This document shows positions 7,545-17,432 of a stretch of DNA of 64,000 nucleotides, in pieces. The position numbers and the translations under genes were made by a program. Each line of letters opens with the position of its first letter. Within the stretch, counting starts at the first letter, position 1. Location: positions 2,194,881-2,258,880 of the forward strand of contig NZ_LR701479.1 in the NCBI RefSeq assembly GCF_902498745.1, in the 5' to 3' direction. Source of the stretch: Erythrobacter sp. EC-HK427. Its GTDB lineage: Bacteria > Pseudomonadota > Alphaproteobacteria > Sphingomonadales > Sphingomonadaceae. The notes beneath the pieces are model-generated. The model saw only the letters and a program-made list of their open reading frames with translations. It did no database searches and had not been told where the DNA came from.

Positions 7545-8438
7545 TTACATTCCCGACACGGCCTTGCTCACAAGGATGTTGACCGAGACGCGGCGGTTTT
7601 GTGCGCGGCCTGCGGCGGTGGTGTTGTCGGCAGCGGGATCGGCTTCGGCCATCCCGGTCGGCGTCAGCATCCGCCACGGCTGCCAGCCGCATTGCTGCTG
7701 GAGATAATTGACCACGCGGCCCGCGCGGCGCTCGCTCAGCGTCTGGTTGAACTCGTAATCGCCGGTATTGTCGGTGTAGCCGACCACCAGCAACAGCGCG
7801 TTATCGGTGTCCTCGGCCTGCTGTGCGATGCGGCACAATTCGGCCTGGCCCGCGGGCGTGATGTTCCAGCGACCGGTGTCGAAATAGACATTGGCGGTGC
7901 CCATAATGTCATACTGGTCGATATTGGCGACGCGGCCGCGCAATGCTTCGGTGGCCGCCGCATTCTCTTCGATCGCTGCGCCCTGCACAGCGAATTGCTG
8001 CTCGGTCCCGCTGCGGATCATCGTGGCGGTTTCGAGGTCTTCGGACGAGAAGCGCACTTCGCTGGCGATCAGGCCGCCTTCCCATTGCACCGTCCGCACG
8101 GTCACCGGCAGGCCGTTCATCAGCGCGCCTGCATCGAGCCGCGTGCGGCCCAGACCCAGAAAGCCGCCGCGCGCGCGGATATCGGTGGCGGGGGAGACGT
8201 TGAACTGCTCGTTCACGCCCATCGGACTGGTAACCTGCACGCGGTTGCCATTGCGCGCCGAGATGAACCCTTCCAGATCGGGCCCGGCGGGCAGGCCTTC
8301 CAGATCGGCCGGGATCGAACCGGTGACGGTGATCCGCTGCGCCGAGGGATCGTAATTTGCCGGCTGCAATTCCTGCGCGTAGGCAGGTGCGGCGAGGGCG
8401 ATGGCGGCCAGACTGGCTGCGGAAACGAGTGTGCGCAT
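7545..8438 (-). CDS. OmpA-family outer-membrane/peptidoglycan-binding protein
   Basis: 297 residues from the ATG at 8438, which has GGAG nine bases upstream; the longer open frame lacks this. Residues 1-22 form a signal peptide ending in APAYAQ. Residues 23-150 hold an all-beta region with two similar halves (ITVTGSIPADLEG..., LPVTVRTVQWEGG...), possibly DUF5666-like. Residues 180-297 are an OmpA_C domain (VYFDTGRWNITPAG, VVGYTDNTG, SERRAGRVVNYL, AQNRRVSV) that binds peptidoglycan. The mature protein is probably periplasmic or anchored at the outer membrane. No beta-barrel is evident. Confidence 0.85.
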   Translation of the reverse strand: MRTLVSAASLAAIALAAPAYAQELQPANYDPSAQRITVTGSIPADLEGLPAGPDLEGFISARNGNRVQVTSPMGVNEQFNVSPATDIRARGGFLGLGRTRLDAGALMNGLPVTVRTVQWEGGLIASEVRFSSEDLETATMIRSGTEQQFAVQGAAIEENAAATEALRGRVANIDQYDIMGTANVYFDTGRWNITPAGQAELCRIAQQAEDTDNALLLVVGYTDNTGDYEFNQTLSERRAGRVVNYLQQQCGWQPWRMLTPTGMAEADPAADNTTAAGRAQNRRVSVNILVSKAVSGM

Positions 8439-10273
<1,835 letters not shown>

Positions 10274-10276
10274 CAA

Positions 10277-10376
10277 TCCCCCTTCCGCTTGCGGGAGGGG
10301 TTAGGGGAGGGCCTGTCAGCTTGAACTTCCGTTACATTCCCTCCCCCGGCCCCTCCCGCAAGCGGGAGGGGAGGGT
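10277..10376. repeat. Palindromic repeat, family B copy 1
   Basis: Two inverted arms built around CTTGCGGGAGGGG and CCCCTCCCGCAAG, separated by about 45 bases, fill the whole gap between guaB and rsmB. The distal arm ends immediately before the rsmB ATG. A related copy is embedded in the E2 gene at 52494-52590. The arms could fold and affect termination, but no T-run follows. Confidence 0.75.
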
Positions 10377-11558
10377 ATGACTCCCTCCGCCCGGGTTCAG
10401 GCCGCTATCGAAATTCTTGATGGCGTCATCCATGCAGCCCGCCATCAAGGCCCGCCCGCTGACCGGCTGATTGCGCAATGGTTCAAGGATCACCGCTTTG
10501 CCGGTTCCAAGGACAAGCGCGCCATTCGCGAGCTCGTCTACGACACGATCCGCGCTTGCGGCCCTGTGCCGTCAAGCGGGCGGGCAGCTATGCTCGGCCT
10601 GATCGCGGACGGGCGGGAGGATCTGCGCGCGTTGTTCGATGGCGAAGGCTACGGCCCGCCGCCTATCCGCGAGGACGAAGCCATCGCCGAAGGCGGCATC
10701 GCGCCCGAATGGCTGGAAGACCGCCTGATCGCCTCCGGCGTTTCCGAGGAGGAAGCGGCCAGCCTGCTCTCCCGCGCGCCGCTCGATATGCGGATCAACA
10801 GGCTCAAGGCAGGTGGAGATTTCGGGGATTTGCCGGAGGCTGGCGAGCCGCTGGTGGGGCTCGATGGTCTGCGCTTTCCCGCCGGAACACCGGTGGAGGA
10901 ATGGAGCGCCTACGCAAATGGCCTGATCGAGGTGCAGGATGCGGGCAGCCAGATTGCCTGCCTCGCGGTCGGTGCGGCTCCGGGTGATACCGTAATCGAT
11001 CTGTGCGCCGGAGCGGGGGGCAAGACGCTCGCTTTGGCTGCGGCGATGGCGAATAAAGGCACGCTGGTGGCGGCGGATACCGATCGCCGCCGCTTGTCGC
11101 AGCTTGGTCCGCGTGCGGAGCGGGCGGTGGCGGTGATTGCCGACACGATCCTTCTCAACCCCGGCGAAGAGGCAGAGGCGCTGGCCGAATGGGCGGGCAA
11201 GGCCGATCACGTCCTGATTGACGCGCCCTGCTCGGGCACCGGCACTTGGCGGCGCAATCCCGAAGCGCGCTGGCGGCTGACCCCGCGCGAGCTGGAGCGG
11301 CTGACCGCGATCCAGTCCCGCCTGCTCGATATCGGCGCGGCGCTGGTGAAGCCGGGCGGGCATCTTACCTATGTCACCTGCTCGCTGCTCGACGAAGAAG
11401 GGAAGGGGCAGTTTGCCGCGTTCCTTGCCCGCCATTCCGGCTGGCACGCATCCTTGCCCGATTTGCCGCGCGGCACCGCGCACGGGGACGGCATCCGCCT
11501 TACACCGGCCAAGGACGGTACGGACGGATTTTTCATCGCCCGTGCAGAAAAAGCGTGA
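10377..11558 (+). CDS. rsmB: RsmB-like rRNA/tRNA cytosine-C5 methyltransferase
   Basis: 393 residues. An N-terminal NusB-like helical region (about 1-140, AIRELVYDTIRACG) precedes the SAM-dependent NOL1/NOP2/sun domain. The SAM-binding DLCAGAGGKTLALAAAM lies near residues 207-223. The catalytic cysteines are Cys285 in DAPCSGTGTWRRNP and Cys335 in YVTCSLLDEE. In E. coli RsmB methylates C967 of 16S rRNA. The protein is somewhat shorter than the 429-residue E. coli enzyme, as is common in alphaproteobacteria. The GGGGAGGG that serves as ribosome binding site comes from the repeat just upstream. Confidence 0.88.
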   Translation: MTPSARVQAAIEILDGVIHAARHQGPPADRLIAQWFKDHRFAGSKDKRAIRELVYDTIRACGPVPSSGRAAMLGLIADGREDLRALFDGEGYGPPPIREDEAIAEGGIAPEWLEDRLIASGVSEEEAASLLSRAPLDMRINRLKAGGDFGDLPEAGEPLVGLDGLRFPAGTPVEEWSAYANGLIEVQDAGSQIACLAVGAAPGDTVIDLCAGAGGKTLALAAAMANKGTLVAADTDRRRLSQLGPRAERAVAVIADTILLNPGEEAEALAEWAGKADHVLIDAPCSGTGTWRRNPEARWRLTPRELERLTAIQSRLLDIGAALVKPGGHLTYVTCSLLDEEGKGQFAAFLARHSGWHASLPDLPRGTAHGDGIRLTPAKDGTDGFFIARAEKA

Positions 11559-11619
11559 TAGCCCGCTTCCTATGGACGCTGCACCTGCACCCTCTTCGTC
11601 CCGGCTGAAGGAATTGATT

Positions 11620-12117
11620 ATGCGTTTCGCCCCCGCTGCTGCCGCGCTTTCGCTGCTGTTCGCCGCCACCGCGAGCGTGAGCCATGCGAGCTGGTTCGAT
11701 CCCGATCCGGTGGCAGAGGCGCTGGTGGCCGAAGGGCAGGCGCTGCTCGCCGCGGGCGATACGCAGGGCGCGATTGACCTGTTTGAAACCGCGCTGGCGG
11801 TCGATCCGGGCTATACCGACATTTATCTGCGCCTCGCCGAGGCGGCGCGGGCCGAGGGGCTGCAGGGCAAGGCCATCGGCTATTACCGCGAAGCGCGCGA
11901 GCGTGATCCCGAAAACCTCGCCGCGATTGCGGGCGAGGGCGAGGCGATGGTGGAAAAGGGTGCGGTGCAAGCCGCGCAGGCCAATCTGGCAGTGCTGCAA
12001 TCGATGTGCGGCGATAGCTGCCCCGAAACCGCACGCCTCGCCGCCGCTATCGCTGCGGGCCCGCCGGTGCTGCGCGCCGAAGTGGTTGACCCGACCGAGG
12101 GTGTGACGGCGAACTAA
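11620..12117 (+). CDS. Secreted tetratricopeptide-repeat protein
   Basis: 165 residues from ATG 11620, which has AAGGA eight bases ahead. Residues 1-23 form a signal peptide (LSLLFAATASVSHA). Residues 30-130 hold about three TPR units, for example AEGQALLAAGDTQGAIDLFE and YTDIYLRLAEAARAEG. A Cys-x3-Cys pair (MCGDSCPE) lies near residue 128. It is probably periplasmic and mediates protein contacts. The specific role is unknown. It follows rsmB by 61 bases and may be co-transcribed with it. Confidence 0.75.
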   Translation: MRFAPAAAALSLLFAATASVSHASWFDPDPVAEALVAEGQALLAAGDTQGAIDLFETALAVDPGYTDIYLRLAEAARAEGLQGKAIGYYREARERDPENLAAIAGEGEAMVEKGAVQAAQANLAVLQSMCGDSCPETARLAAAIAAGPPVLRAEVVDPTEGVTAN

Positions 12118-12153
12118 TATCCGCCATCCCTGACTCCGCTGTCATAACGGACG

Positions 12154-12636
12154 TCACAAAAACTCCGCGAACCCCGCCACAACCCGTTCATAAACCTCGC
12201 GTTTGAACGGGACGATCAGTTCGGGCAGCAGGCCCGGCGCAACCCATTTCCATTCGCAGAATTCGGGATGCTTGTGCGCTTCGAGGTCAATATCGCTGTC
12301 GGTGCCGGTGAAGCGGGTCAGGTACCATGTCTGGCGCTGGCCGACATATTTGCCGCCCCACAGCTTGCCATGCAGTTCGGGCGGCAGATCGTAGAACAGC
12401 TCTTCGGGCAGGCGGTGGACGATTTCCAGCAGGCCGCGCGCCACGCCGGTTTCCTCGCCCAGTTCGCGGAACATTGCTTCGTCCAGATCCTCGCCATCAT
12501 CGACGCCGCCCTGCGGCATCTGCCACCAGTCGCCTTCGGTGTTGTCGATCCGCTTGCCGACGAACACTTCGGACTGCGCGTTGATCATCATGGTGCCCAC
12601 GCAGGGGCGGTAAAGCGATGGATTGATCGAGGTCAT
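12154..12636 (-). CDS. rppH: RNA 5'-pyrophosphohydrolase (Nudix)
   Basis: 160 residues from the ATG at 12636 (MTSINPSLYRPCVG), the start that matches the family. The Nudix box GGVDDGEDLDEAMFRELGEE begins near residue 42 and has all the expected Glu residues. The downstream block WGGKYVGQRQTWYL and the C-terminal VPFKREVYERVV are typical of RppH/NudH. The enzyme removes pyrophosphate from triphosphorylated mRNA ends (and dinucleoside polyphosphates), which starts RNA decay. It converges on the TPR-protein gene. Confidence 0.93.
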   Translation of the reverse strand: MTSINPSLYRPCVGTMMINAQSEVFVGKRIDNTEGDWWQMPQGGVDDGEDLDEAMFRELGEETGVARGLLEIVHRLPEELFYDLPPELHGKLWGGKYVGQRQTWYLTRFTGTDSDIDLEAHKHPEFCEWKWVAPGLLPELIVPFKREVYERVVAGFAEFL

Positions 12637-12788
12637 GGCGGCGCACCTAATCGGGACTAAGCCCAAAAGCCAGTCACTACGCGGCTGACAGAAAAACTTG
12701 ATTGTGCCATGGCGCAACAAAACCTAGGTCGCACACGCGAATTTACACGAGCGCCCGGACCAAAGAGGCGCGGCAGGATACAGAGTTT

Positions 12789-14720
12789 ATGGCAACGCAG
12801 ACGACCGCTCCCCGGTCTGATCTTTCCAAGCAGGATGCAATTGTCGTCCGTTTTGCAGGTGACAGCGGCGACGGGATGCAGCTGACCGGCGGACAGTTCA
12901 CGCTTTCGACCGCGCTGGCGGGCAATGATCTGGCGACGTTCCCCGATTTCCCCGCCGAAATCCGTGCGCCGCAAGGCACGCTGTTCGGCGTGTCGGCGTT
13001 CCAGATCAATTTCGGCAGCCGCGAAGTGAACACGGCGGGCGATGCGCCCGATGTGCTGGTGGCGATGAATCCCGCGGCGCTGAAAGTGAATCTTGGCGCA
13101 TTGAAGCCGGGCGGGCTGGTAATCGTCGACACGGGCGAGTTTACCAAGCGCAATCTCGACAAGGCGAAATATGCGGTCAGCCCGTTGGAGGATGATACGC
13201 TCGCGCCCTTCGATGTGCTGGAGCTGGATATCAGCGCGTTGACGATCGAAGCGGTGAAGCCCTTCGGCCTCGGCAACAAGGACGCACTGCGCTGCAAGAA
13301 TATGTGGACGCTGGGCCTTGCGCTGTGGATGTTTGACCGTCCGCGCGGACCGCTGAAGGATTGGCTCAACGCCAAATTTGCGAAGAAGCCCGATATCGCC
13401 GCCGCCAATATCGCGGCGCTCGATGCAGGCCATGCCTATGGCGAGACCGCCGAGCTGGCCGGCCCGCTGCGTCAGGTGCATCTCGACCCCGTCCTTAGCG
13501 AACCCGGCCTGTATCGCACCATTACCGGCGCGGAAGCGGTGTCCCTCGGCTTGGTCGCGGGGGCGCGGCTGCTGCGGCTGCCGATGTTCTTCGGCGGCTA
13601 TCCGATCACGCCTGCATCGGCGATCCTGCACCATCTGGCGCGACTGAAAGAGTTCAACGTCACCACTTTCCAGGCGGAAGACGAAATCGCCGCCATCTGC
13701 GCCGCCATCGGGGCGAGCTATGCGGGATCGCTGGGCGTCACCTCGTCCTCCGGCCCCGGCATTGCACTGAAGGGCGAGGCGATGGGGTTGGCGATCATGA
13801 CCGAGCTGCCGCTGGTGATCGTCAACAGCCAGCGCGGCGGGCCGTCGACCGGCCTGCCGACCAAGACCGAGCAGAGCGACCTCTACCAAGCTGTCTATGG
13901 CCGCAATGGCGATGCGCCAATGCCGGTGATCGCCGCCTGCTCCCCCTCCGACGCCTTCGAATGCGCGATTGAAGCCTGCAAGATCGCGGTCGATTACATG
14001 ACGCCGGTGATGCTGCTGACCGATGGCTATATCGCCAATGCCAGCGAGCCGTGGAAAGTGCCCGATCCCGACGCGTTCGAGCGCGCCCCGGCGCAGTTCC
14101 TCGAAGCGAAGAACGGCCCCGACGATACGCTGCTGCCTTTCAAGCGCGATGCCAAGGGCGCGCGGCCGTGGATCAAGCCGGGCACGCCCGGACTGATGCA
14201 CCGCATCGGCGGGATCGAGAAGCAGGTGGACACCGGCCATATCGACTACGCGCCCGACAACCATCAGGCGATGACCGACGCGCGCAAGAACAAGATCGGC
14301 CAGATTGCCGTGCCCGATCAGGAGGTCTGCCTCGGCGAGACCTCGGGCACGCTGGCGGTGGTCGGCTGGGGCTCGACCTATGGCCCGATCCATCAGGCGG
14401 TGAGCCGCGCCCGCGCCAAGGGGCTGAGCGTCAGCCACATCCACGTCCGCCATATCTGGCCGCTGCCCGCCAATCTGGGCGAATTGCTCGACCAGTTCGA
14501 CCACGTGCTGATGCCCGAAATGAACACCGGCCAGTTCAAAACCGTGATCCGCGACCAGTTCCTGATCGACGCGACCCCGCTCACCAAAACGAGCGGCCAG
14601 CCCTTCGCGATTGCTGAAATGGAAGCCGCGATTGTGAAATATTTCGACGGCGAGGCTGGTAATGAGGGCGGCGAGGTCCCGGTGAATGACGGCCAGCTGC
14701 CAAGCCCGGTGGGTGAGTGA
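12789..14720 (+). CDS. korA: 2-oxoacid:ferredoxin oxidoreductase, fused gamma-alpha subunit
   Basis: 643 residues from ATG 12789. The first 190 residues are the gamma domain (VRFAGDSGDGMQLTGGQF, FPDFPAEIRAPQGT). The rest is the pyrimidine-binding alpha subunit (GGYPITPASAILHHLA, FQAEDEIAAICAAIGASYAG, SSSGPGIALKGEAMG, RGGPSTGLPTKTEQSDL). With the beta subunit downstream it makes a two-subunit enzyme that decarboxylates a 2-oxoacid, most likely 2-oxoglutarate, to acyl-CoA while reducing ferredoxin. The fusion is the form found in many aerobic actinobacteria and alphaproteobacteria. A dispersed repeat and a small ORF separate it from korB. Confidence 0.9.
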   Translation: MATQTTAPRSDLSKQDAIVVRFAGDSGDGMQLTGGQFTLSTALAGNDLATFPDFPAEIRAPQGTLFGVSAFQINFGSREVNTAGDAPDVLVAMNPAALKVNLGALKPGGLVIVDTGEFTKRNLDKAKYAVSPLEDDTLAPFDVLELDISALTIEAVKPFGLGNKDALRCKNMWTLGLALWMFDRPRGPLKDWLNAKFAKKPDIAAANIAALDAGHAYGETAELAGPLRQVHLDPVLSEPGLYRTITGAEAVSLGLVAGARLLRLPMFFGGYPITPASAILHHLARLKEFNVTTFQAEDEIAAICAAIGASYAGSLGVTSSSGPGIALKGEAMGLAIMTELPLVIVNSQRGGPSTGLPTKTEQSDLYQAVYGRNGDAPMPVIAACSPSDAFECAIEACKIAVDYMTPVMLLTDGYIANASEPWKVPDPDAFERAPAQFLEAKNGPDDTLLPFKRDAKGARPWIKPGTPGLMHRIGGIEKQVDTGHIDYAPDNHQAMTDARKNKIGQIAVPDQEVCLGETSGTLAVVGWGSTYGPIHQAVSRARAKGLSVSHIHVRHIWPLPANLGELLDQFDHVLMPEMNTGQFKTVIRDQFLIDATPLTKTSGQPFAIAEMEAAIVKYFDGEAGNEGGEVPVNDGQLPSPVGE

Positions 14721-14740
14721 TGCGTGCCGACTTCTCTTTT

Positions 14741-14832
14741 CCGCTCATCCTGAGCCTGTCGAAGGATCGCTTTTCCTTCGGTAACTGCGCAAGAAGTGAA
14801 GTGCGATGCTTCGACAAGCTCAGCATGAGCGG
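14741..14832. repeat. Dispersed inverted repeat, family A copy 1
   Basis: A 24-base arm (CCGCTCATCCTGAGCCTGTC and on to GAAG) recurs inverted 43 bases later as CTTCGACAAGCTCAGCATGA and on to GCGG, with two mismatches. It lies between korA and the small ORF before korB. Four more copies are in this window. Confidence 0.85.
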
Positions 14833-14850
14833 GTTTGTGGAGGATGCACA

Positions 14851-14937
14851 GTGAATGGCTCCCAGCTCAAACTCGCATGGTTCGGCTATGCTTTGCTCGC
14901 AGTAGCCTTTGCTCCAATTGTTTGGTTATCCCTATGA
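14851..14937 (+). CDS. 28-residue small membrane ORF coupled to korB
   Basis: GTG 14851 is preceded by GGAGGA (14839-14844) with 6-base spacing, one of the best Shine-Dalgarno sites in the window. The frame encodes 28 residues: a short polar start (MNGSQLK), then a single hydrophobic helix (LAWFGYALLAVAFAPIVWLS). Its TGA overlaps the korB ATG (ATGA at 14934-14937). korB itself has no Shine-Dalgarno sequence. Translation of this ORF therefore probably feeds ribosomes to korB. It could also be a real small membrane peptide. Too short for routine gene finders; existence is inferred from signals, not from a known family. Confidence 0.6.
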   Translation: MNGSQLKLAWFGYALLAVAFAPIVWLSL

Positions 14938-15950
14938 ACGCACCCACTAAAATCGAAACCACCCTCAAGGACTGGGAAACCGATCAGGAAGTCCGCTGGT
15001 GCCCCGGTTGCGGGGACTATGCCATCCTCAAGGCGGTGCAGCGCACCCTGCCGCAGCTTGGCTGCGATCCGGCGAACACCGTGTTTGTCAGCGGCATCGG
15101 CTGCTCCAGCCGCTTCCCCTATTACATCGAGAGCTACGGTTTCCACACCATCCACGGCCGCGCGCCGGCGGTGGCGACGGGGGTGAAGCTGGCCAATCCC
15201 GATCTCGATGTGTGGCTGGTGACCGGCGACGGGGACGGGCTTTCCATCGGCGGCAACCACATGATGCACGTGCTGCGGCGCAACGTGAATATGCAGATCA
15301 TGCTGTTCAACAACGAGATTTACGGCCTCACCAAGGGCCAGTACTCGCCCACCAGCCGCATCGGGACGAGCAGCCCGTCAACGCCTGCGGGCTCGATCGA
15401 CAGCCCCGCCAACCCTTGCGCCTTTGCGCTGGGTGCGGGTGCGCGGTTTGTCGCGCGCGGTTTCGATGTGTCGAAGAACCTGCCCGACGTGCTGAAGGCC
15501 GCGCACGCGCATCAGGGCGCGGCCTTCATCGAGATTTTCCAGAACTGCATCGTCTACAACAAGGACGTGTTCAACGATTTCGCCGCGCCCAAGGGAGCGG
15601 ATGATCGCCAGCTGTGGCTCGAACATGGCGAGCCGATGCTGTTCGCAGGCGGCGCCAAGGGTCTTGCGATCGATATGGAGACGCTCGATCTGAAAGTCGT
15701 CGATGTGGTCGATGGCGATTGGGAGGCGGCGGGCGTGTTGCGCCACAACGTCACCAACCGCACCATCGCGCATATGCTGGTGGAGCTGACATTCGGCCCG
15801 TTCCCGATGCCGCTTGGCGTGATTTACGACGATCCCGCGCCGGTGTTCGAGCAGGCGGTTACGGCTGAAAACAGGCGCTTGAGCGAAGGCAAGGAGCCCA
15901 ATCTGGCTGCGCTGCTCGCCAAGGGACAGACCTGGACAGTCGAAGCCTGA
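14934..15950 (+). CDS. korB: 2-oxoacid:ferredoxin oxidoreductase, beta subunit
   Basis: 338 residues from ATG 14934. The thiamine-diphosphate and iron-sulfur subunit: WCPGCGDYAILKAV near residue 22 and GIGCSSR near 55 give cysteines for a 4Fe-4S cluster; GDGDGLSIGGNHMMH and NNEIYGLTKGQYSPTS bind ThDP-Mg. Together with KorA it forms a 2-oxoglutarate-type ferredoxin oxidoreductase. The acceptor ferredoxin is not encoded nearby. The upstream 28-codon ORF overlaps it by 4 bases. No Shine-Dalgarno sequence is visible directly in front of the ATG. Confidence 0.92.
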   Translation: MNAPTKIETTLKDWETDQEVRWCPGCGDYAILKAVQRTLPQLGCDPANTVFVSGIGCSSRFPYYIESYGFHTIHGRAPAVATGVKLANPDLDVWLVTGDGDGLSIGGNHMMHVLRRNVNMQIMLFNNEIYGLTKGQYSPTSRIGTSSPSTPAGSIDSPANPCAFALGAGARFVARGFDVSKNLPDVLKAAHAHQGAAFIEIFQNCIVYNKDVFNDFAAPKGADDRQLWLEHGEPMLFAGGAKGLAIDMETLDLKVVDVVDGDWEAAGVLRHNVTNRTIAHMLVELTFGPFPMPLGVIYDDPAPVFEQAVTAENRRLSEGKEPNLAALLAKGQTWTVEA

Positions 15951-16130
15951 CGCGACCGGCCGCCATTCCGCGCGGATAGCCCGTTACAAATTGGCACGTT
16001 CCCACCCTTGCGATTTGCGCAAGCGGGGCGTATCACCTTCGGCGTTCGCACTTGCACAATAGGCGTAACAATTGCCGCCTACTGGTGTTTGCGAACGAGG
16101 GGGAAATTGCACAGTGGGATATGCAGCCAA

Positions 16131-17420
16131 ATGCTGATGGCAGCACCAAACGAGCTGATTCAGGACGACCGGAGCCTTTACCGCTCCTTCGCCCTGCAAA
16201 CGCTCGCCTGCTTGGCGTTGGGCACGATCCTGCCACCGGTGCTGTATTTCGGTTCCGATCTGGCGCTCTTCACCCCCGGTGCGGTGCAGAATTCGGTGAT
16301 CGGGACAGCTGTCGCGGCAACGCTCGGCATCCTCTTGGCGCGGCGGGTGAATATCTATCCCGGCGTCAAGCAGTTCGGTTCGGTCATCCCGGCTTTCATC
16401 ACCAGTTTCGGCCTTGTTGCGATGGGCATTCTGGCGCTGCGGATCGCCTATTCGATCCCCGTTTTCGGGGTGAATTTCGCGGTTTCGGTTTCCTCCTATC
16501 TGGCGATCATGATTGTAGCGACACGGTCTGACCAGAATATCTTCTACACCGTGCCTGGCGGGCGGATAACGCGGCTCAAAGATGTCGGCCTGCAAACGCG
16601 GCGGCTGGCAGAGCCTATCCTGCCCAAGCATCGCGGAGCGATTTTGGTGGCGGACTTGCACCGCGACCATCCACCCGAATGGGAACGGCTGCTGGCCAAT
16701 GCCGCCTTGCAGGGCGTGCCGGTGTTCCACTTCAAGCAAGTGTTCGAGGCGGCAACGGGCAAGGTGCAGGTCGAGCATCTTTCCGAAAACAGCTTCGGCT
16801 CGCTGCTCCCGAGTATGTCCTTCATGCGGCTGAAGCGTGCGGCGGATATTGTGCTCACACTGTTGCTGCTGCCGATCCTGTTTCTGCCGCTCTGCGTGGT
16901 GGCGCTGCTGATCGCGCTCGATTCGCGCGGCGGCGTGTTTTTCCGCCAGCAACGCATCGGCTATCGCGGGGAGCCCTTCTTCGTCCTCAAATTCCGCACC
17001 ATGCGGCGCGAGGAGGATCTGGGCGATGTCGAGGCGCGGCGGAAGAAGGCGATGACGGGCGAGAACGATCCGCGCATCACCAAGCTGGGCCGTTTCCTGC
17101 GCAAGACGCGGATCGATGAATTGCCGCAAATGTGGAACATCCTACTCGGCCAGATGAGCTGGATCGGCCCGCGTCCCGAAGCGCTGGAGCTGTCACGCTG
17201 GTACCAGCAGGAAATCCCGTTCTACGATTACCGCCACATTGTCCGCCCCGGCATCACCGGCTGGGCGCAGGTCAATCAGGGGCACGTGACCGGCCTGTCC
17301 GATGTCGACGACAAGCTGCAATACGACTTCTATTACATCAAGAACTTCTCGTACTGGCTGGATTTCCTGATCCTGTTCCGCACCGCGATGGTGGTGCTGA
17401 CCGGCTTCGGCGCGAAGTAA
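16131..17420 (+). CDS. Polyprenyl-phosphate sugar-1-phosphate transferase (priming enzyme)
   Basis: 429 residues from ATG 16131 (a second ATG lies two codons on; neither has a strong ribosome binding site). Four N-terminal transmembrane segments are followed by a soluble region. A long membrane helix (ADIVLTLLLLPILFLPL, near 240) then precedes the bacterial sugar transferase domain, with FRQQRIGYRGEPF, FKFRTMR-like LKFRTMR, IDELPQMWN at about 327 and GPRPE near 346. Enzymes of this type (WcaJ, PssY, GumD-like) put the first sugar phosphate on undecaprenyl phosphate to begin repeat-unit assembly. The sugar is not determinable. It is the likely entry point for the polysaccharide genes that follow. 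Confidence 0.9.
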   Translation: MLMAAPNELIQDDRSLYRSFALQTLACLALGTILPPVLYFGSDLALFTPGAVQNSVIGTAVAATLGILLARRVNIYPGVKQFGSVIPAFITSFGLVAMGILALRIAYSIPVFGVNFAVSVSSYLAIMIVATRSDQNIFYTVPGGRITRLKDVGLQTRRLAEPILPKHRGAILVADLHRDHPPEWERLLANAALQGVPVFHFKQVFEAATGKVQVEHLSENSFGSLLPSMSFMRLKRAADIVLTLLLLPILFLPLCVVALLIALDSRGGVFFRQQRIGYRGEPFFVLKFRTMRREEDLGDVEARRKKAMTGENDPRITKLGRFLRKTRIDELPQMWNILLGQMSWIGPRPEALELSRWYQQEIPFYDYRHIVRPGITGWAQVNQGHVTGLSDVDDKLQYDFYYIKNFSYWLDFLILFRTAMVVLTGFGAK

Positions 17421-17432
17421 CTGGCGGCGCAA

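Noticed and set aside
15989-16015. Possible sigma-54 promoter (TTGGCACG ... TTGC) before the priming sugar transferase
   Set aside because: The distance from GG to GC is 15 bases instead of the required 10, so the -24/-12 spacing is wrong.
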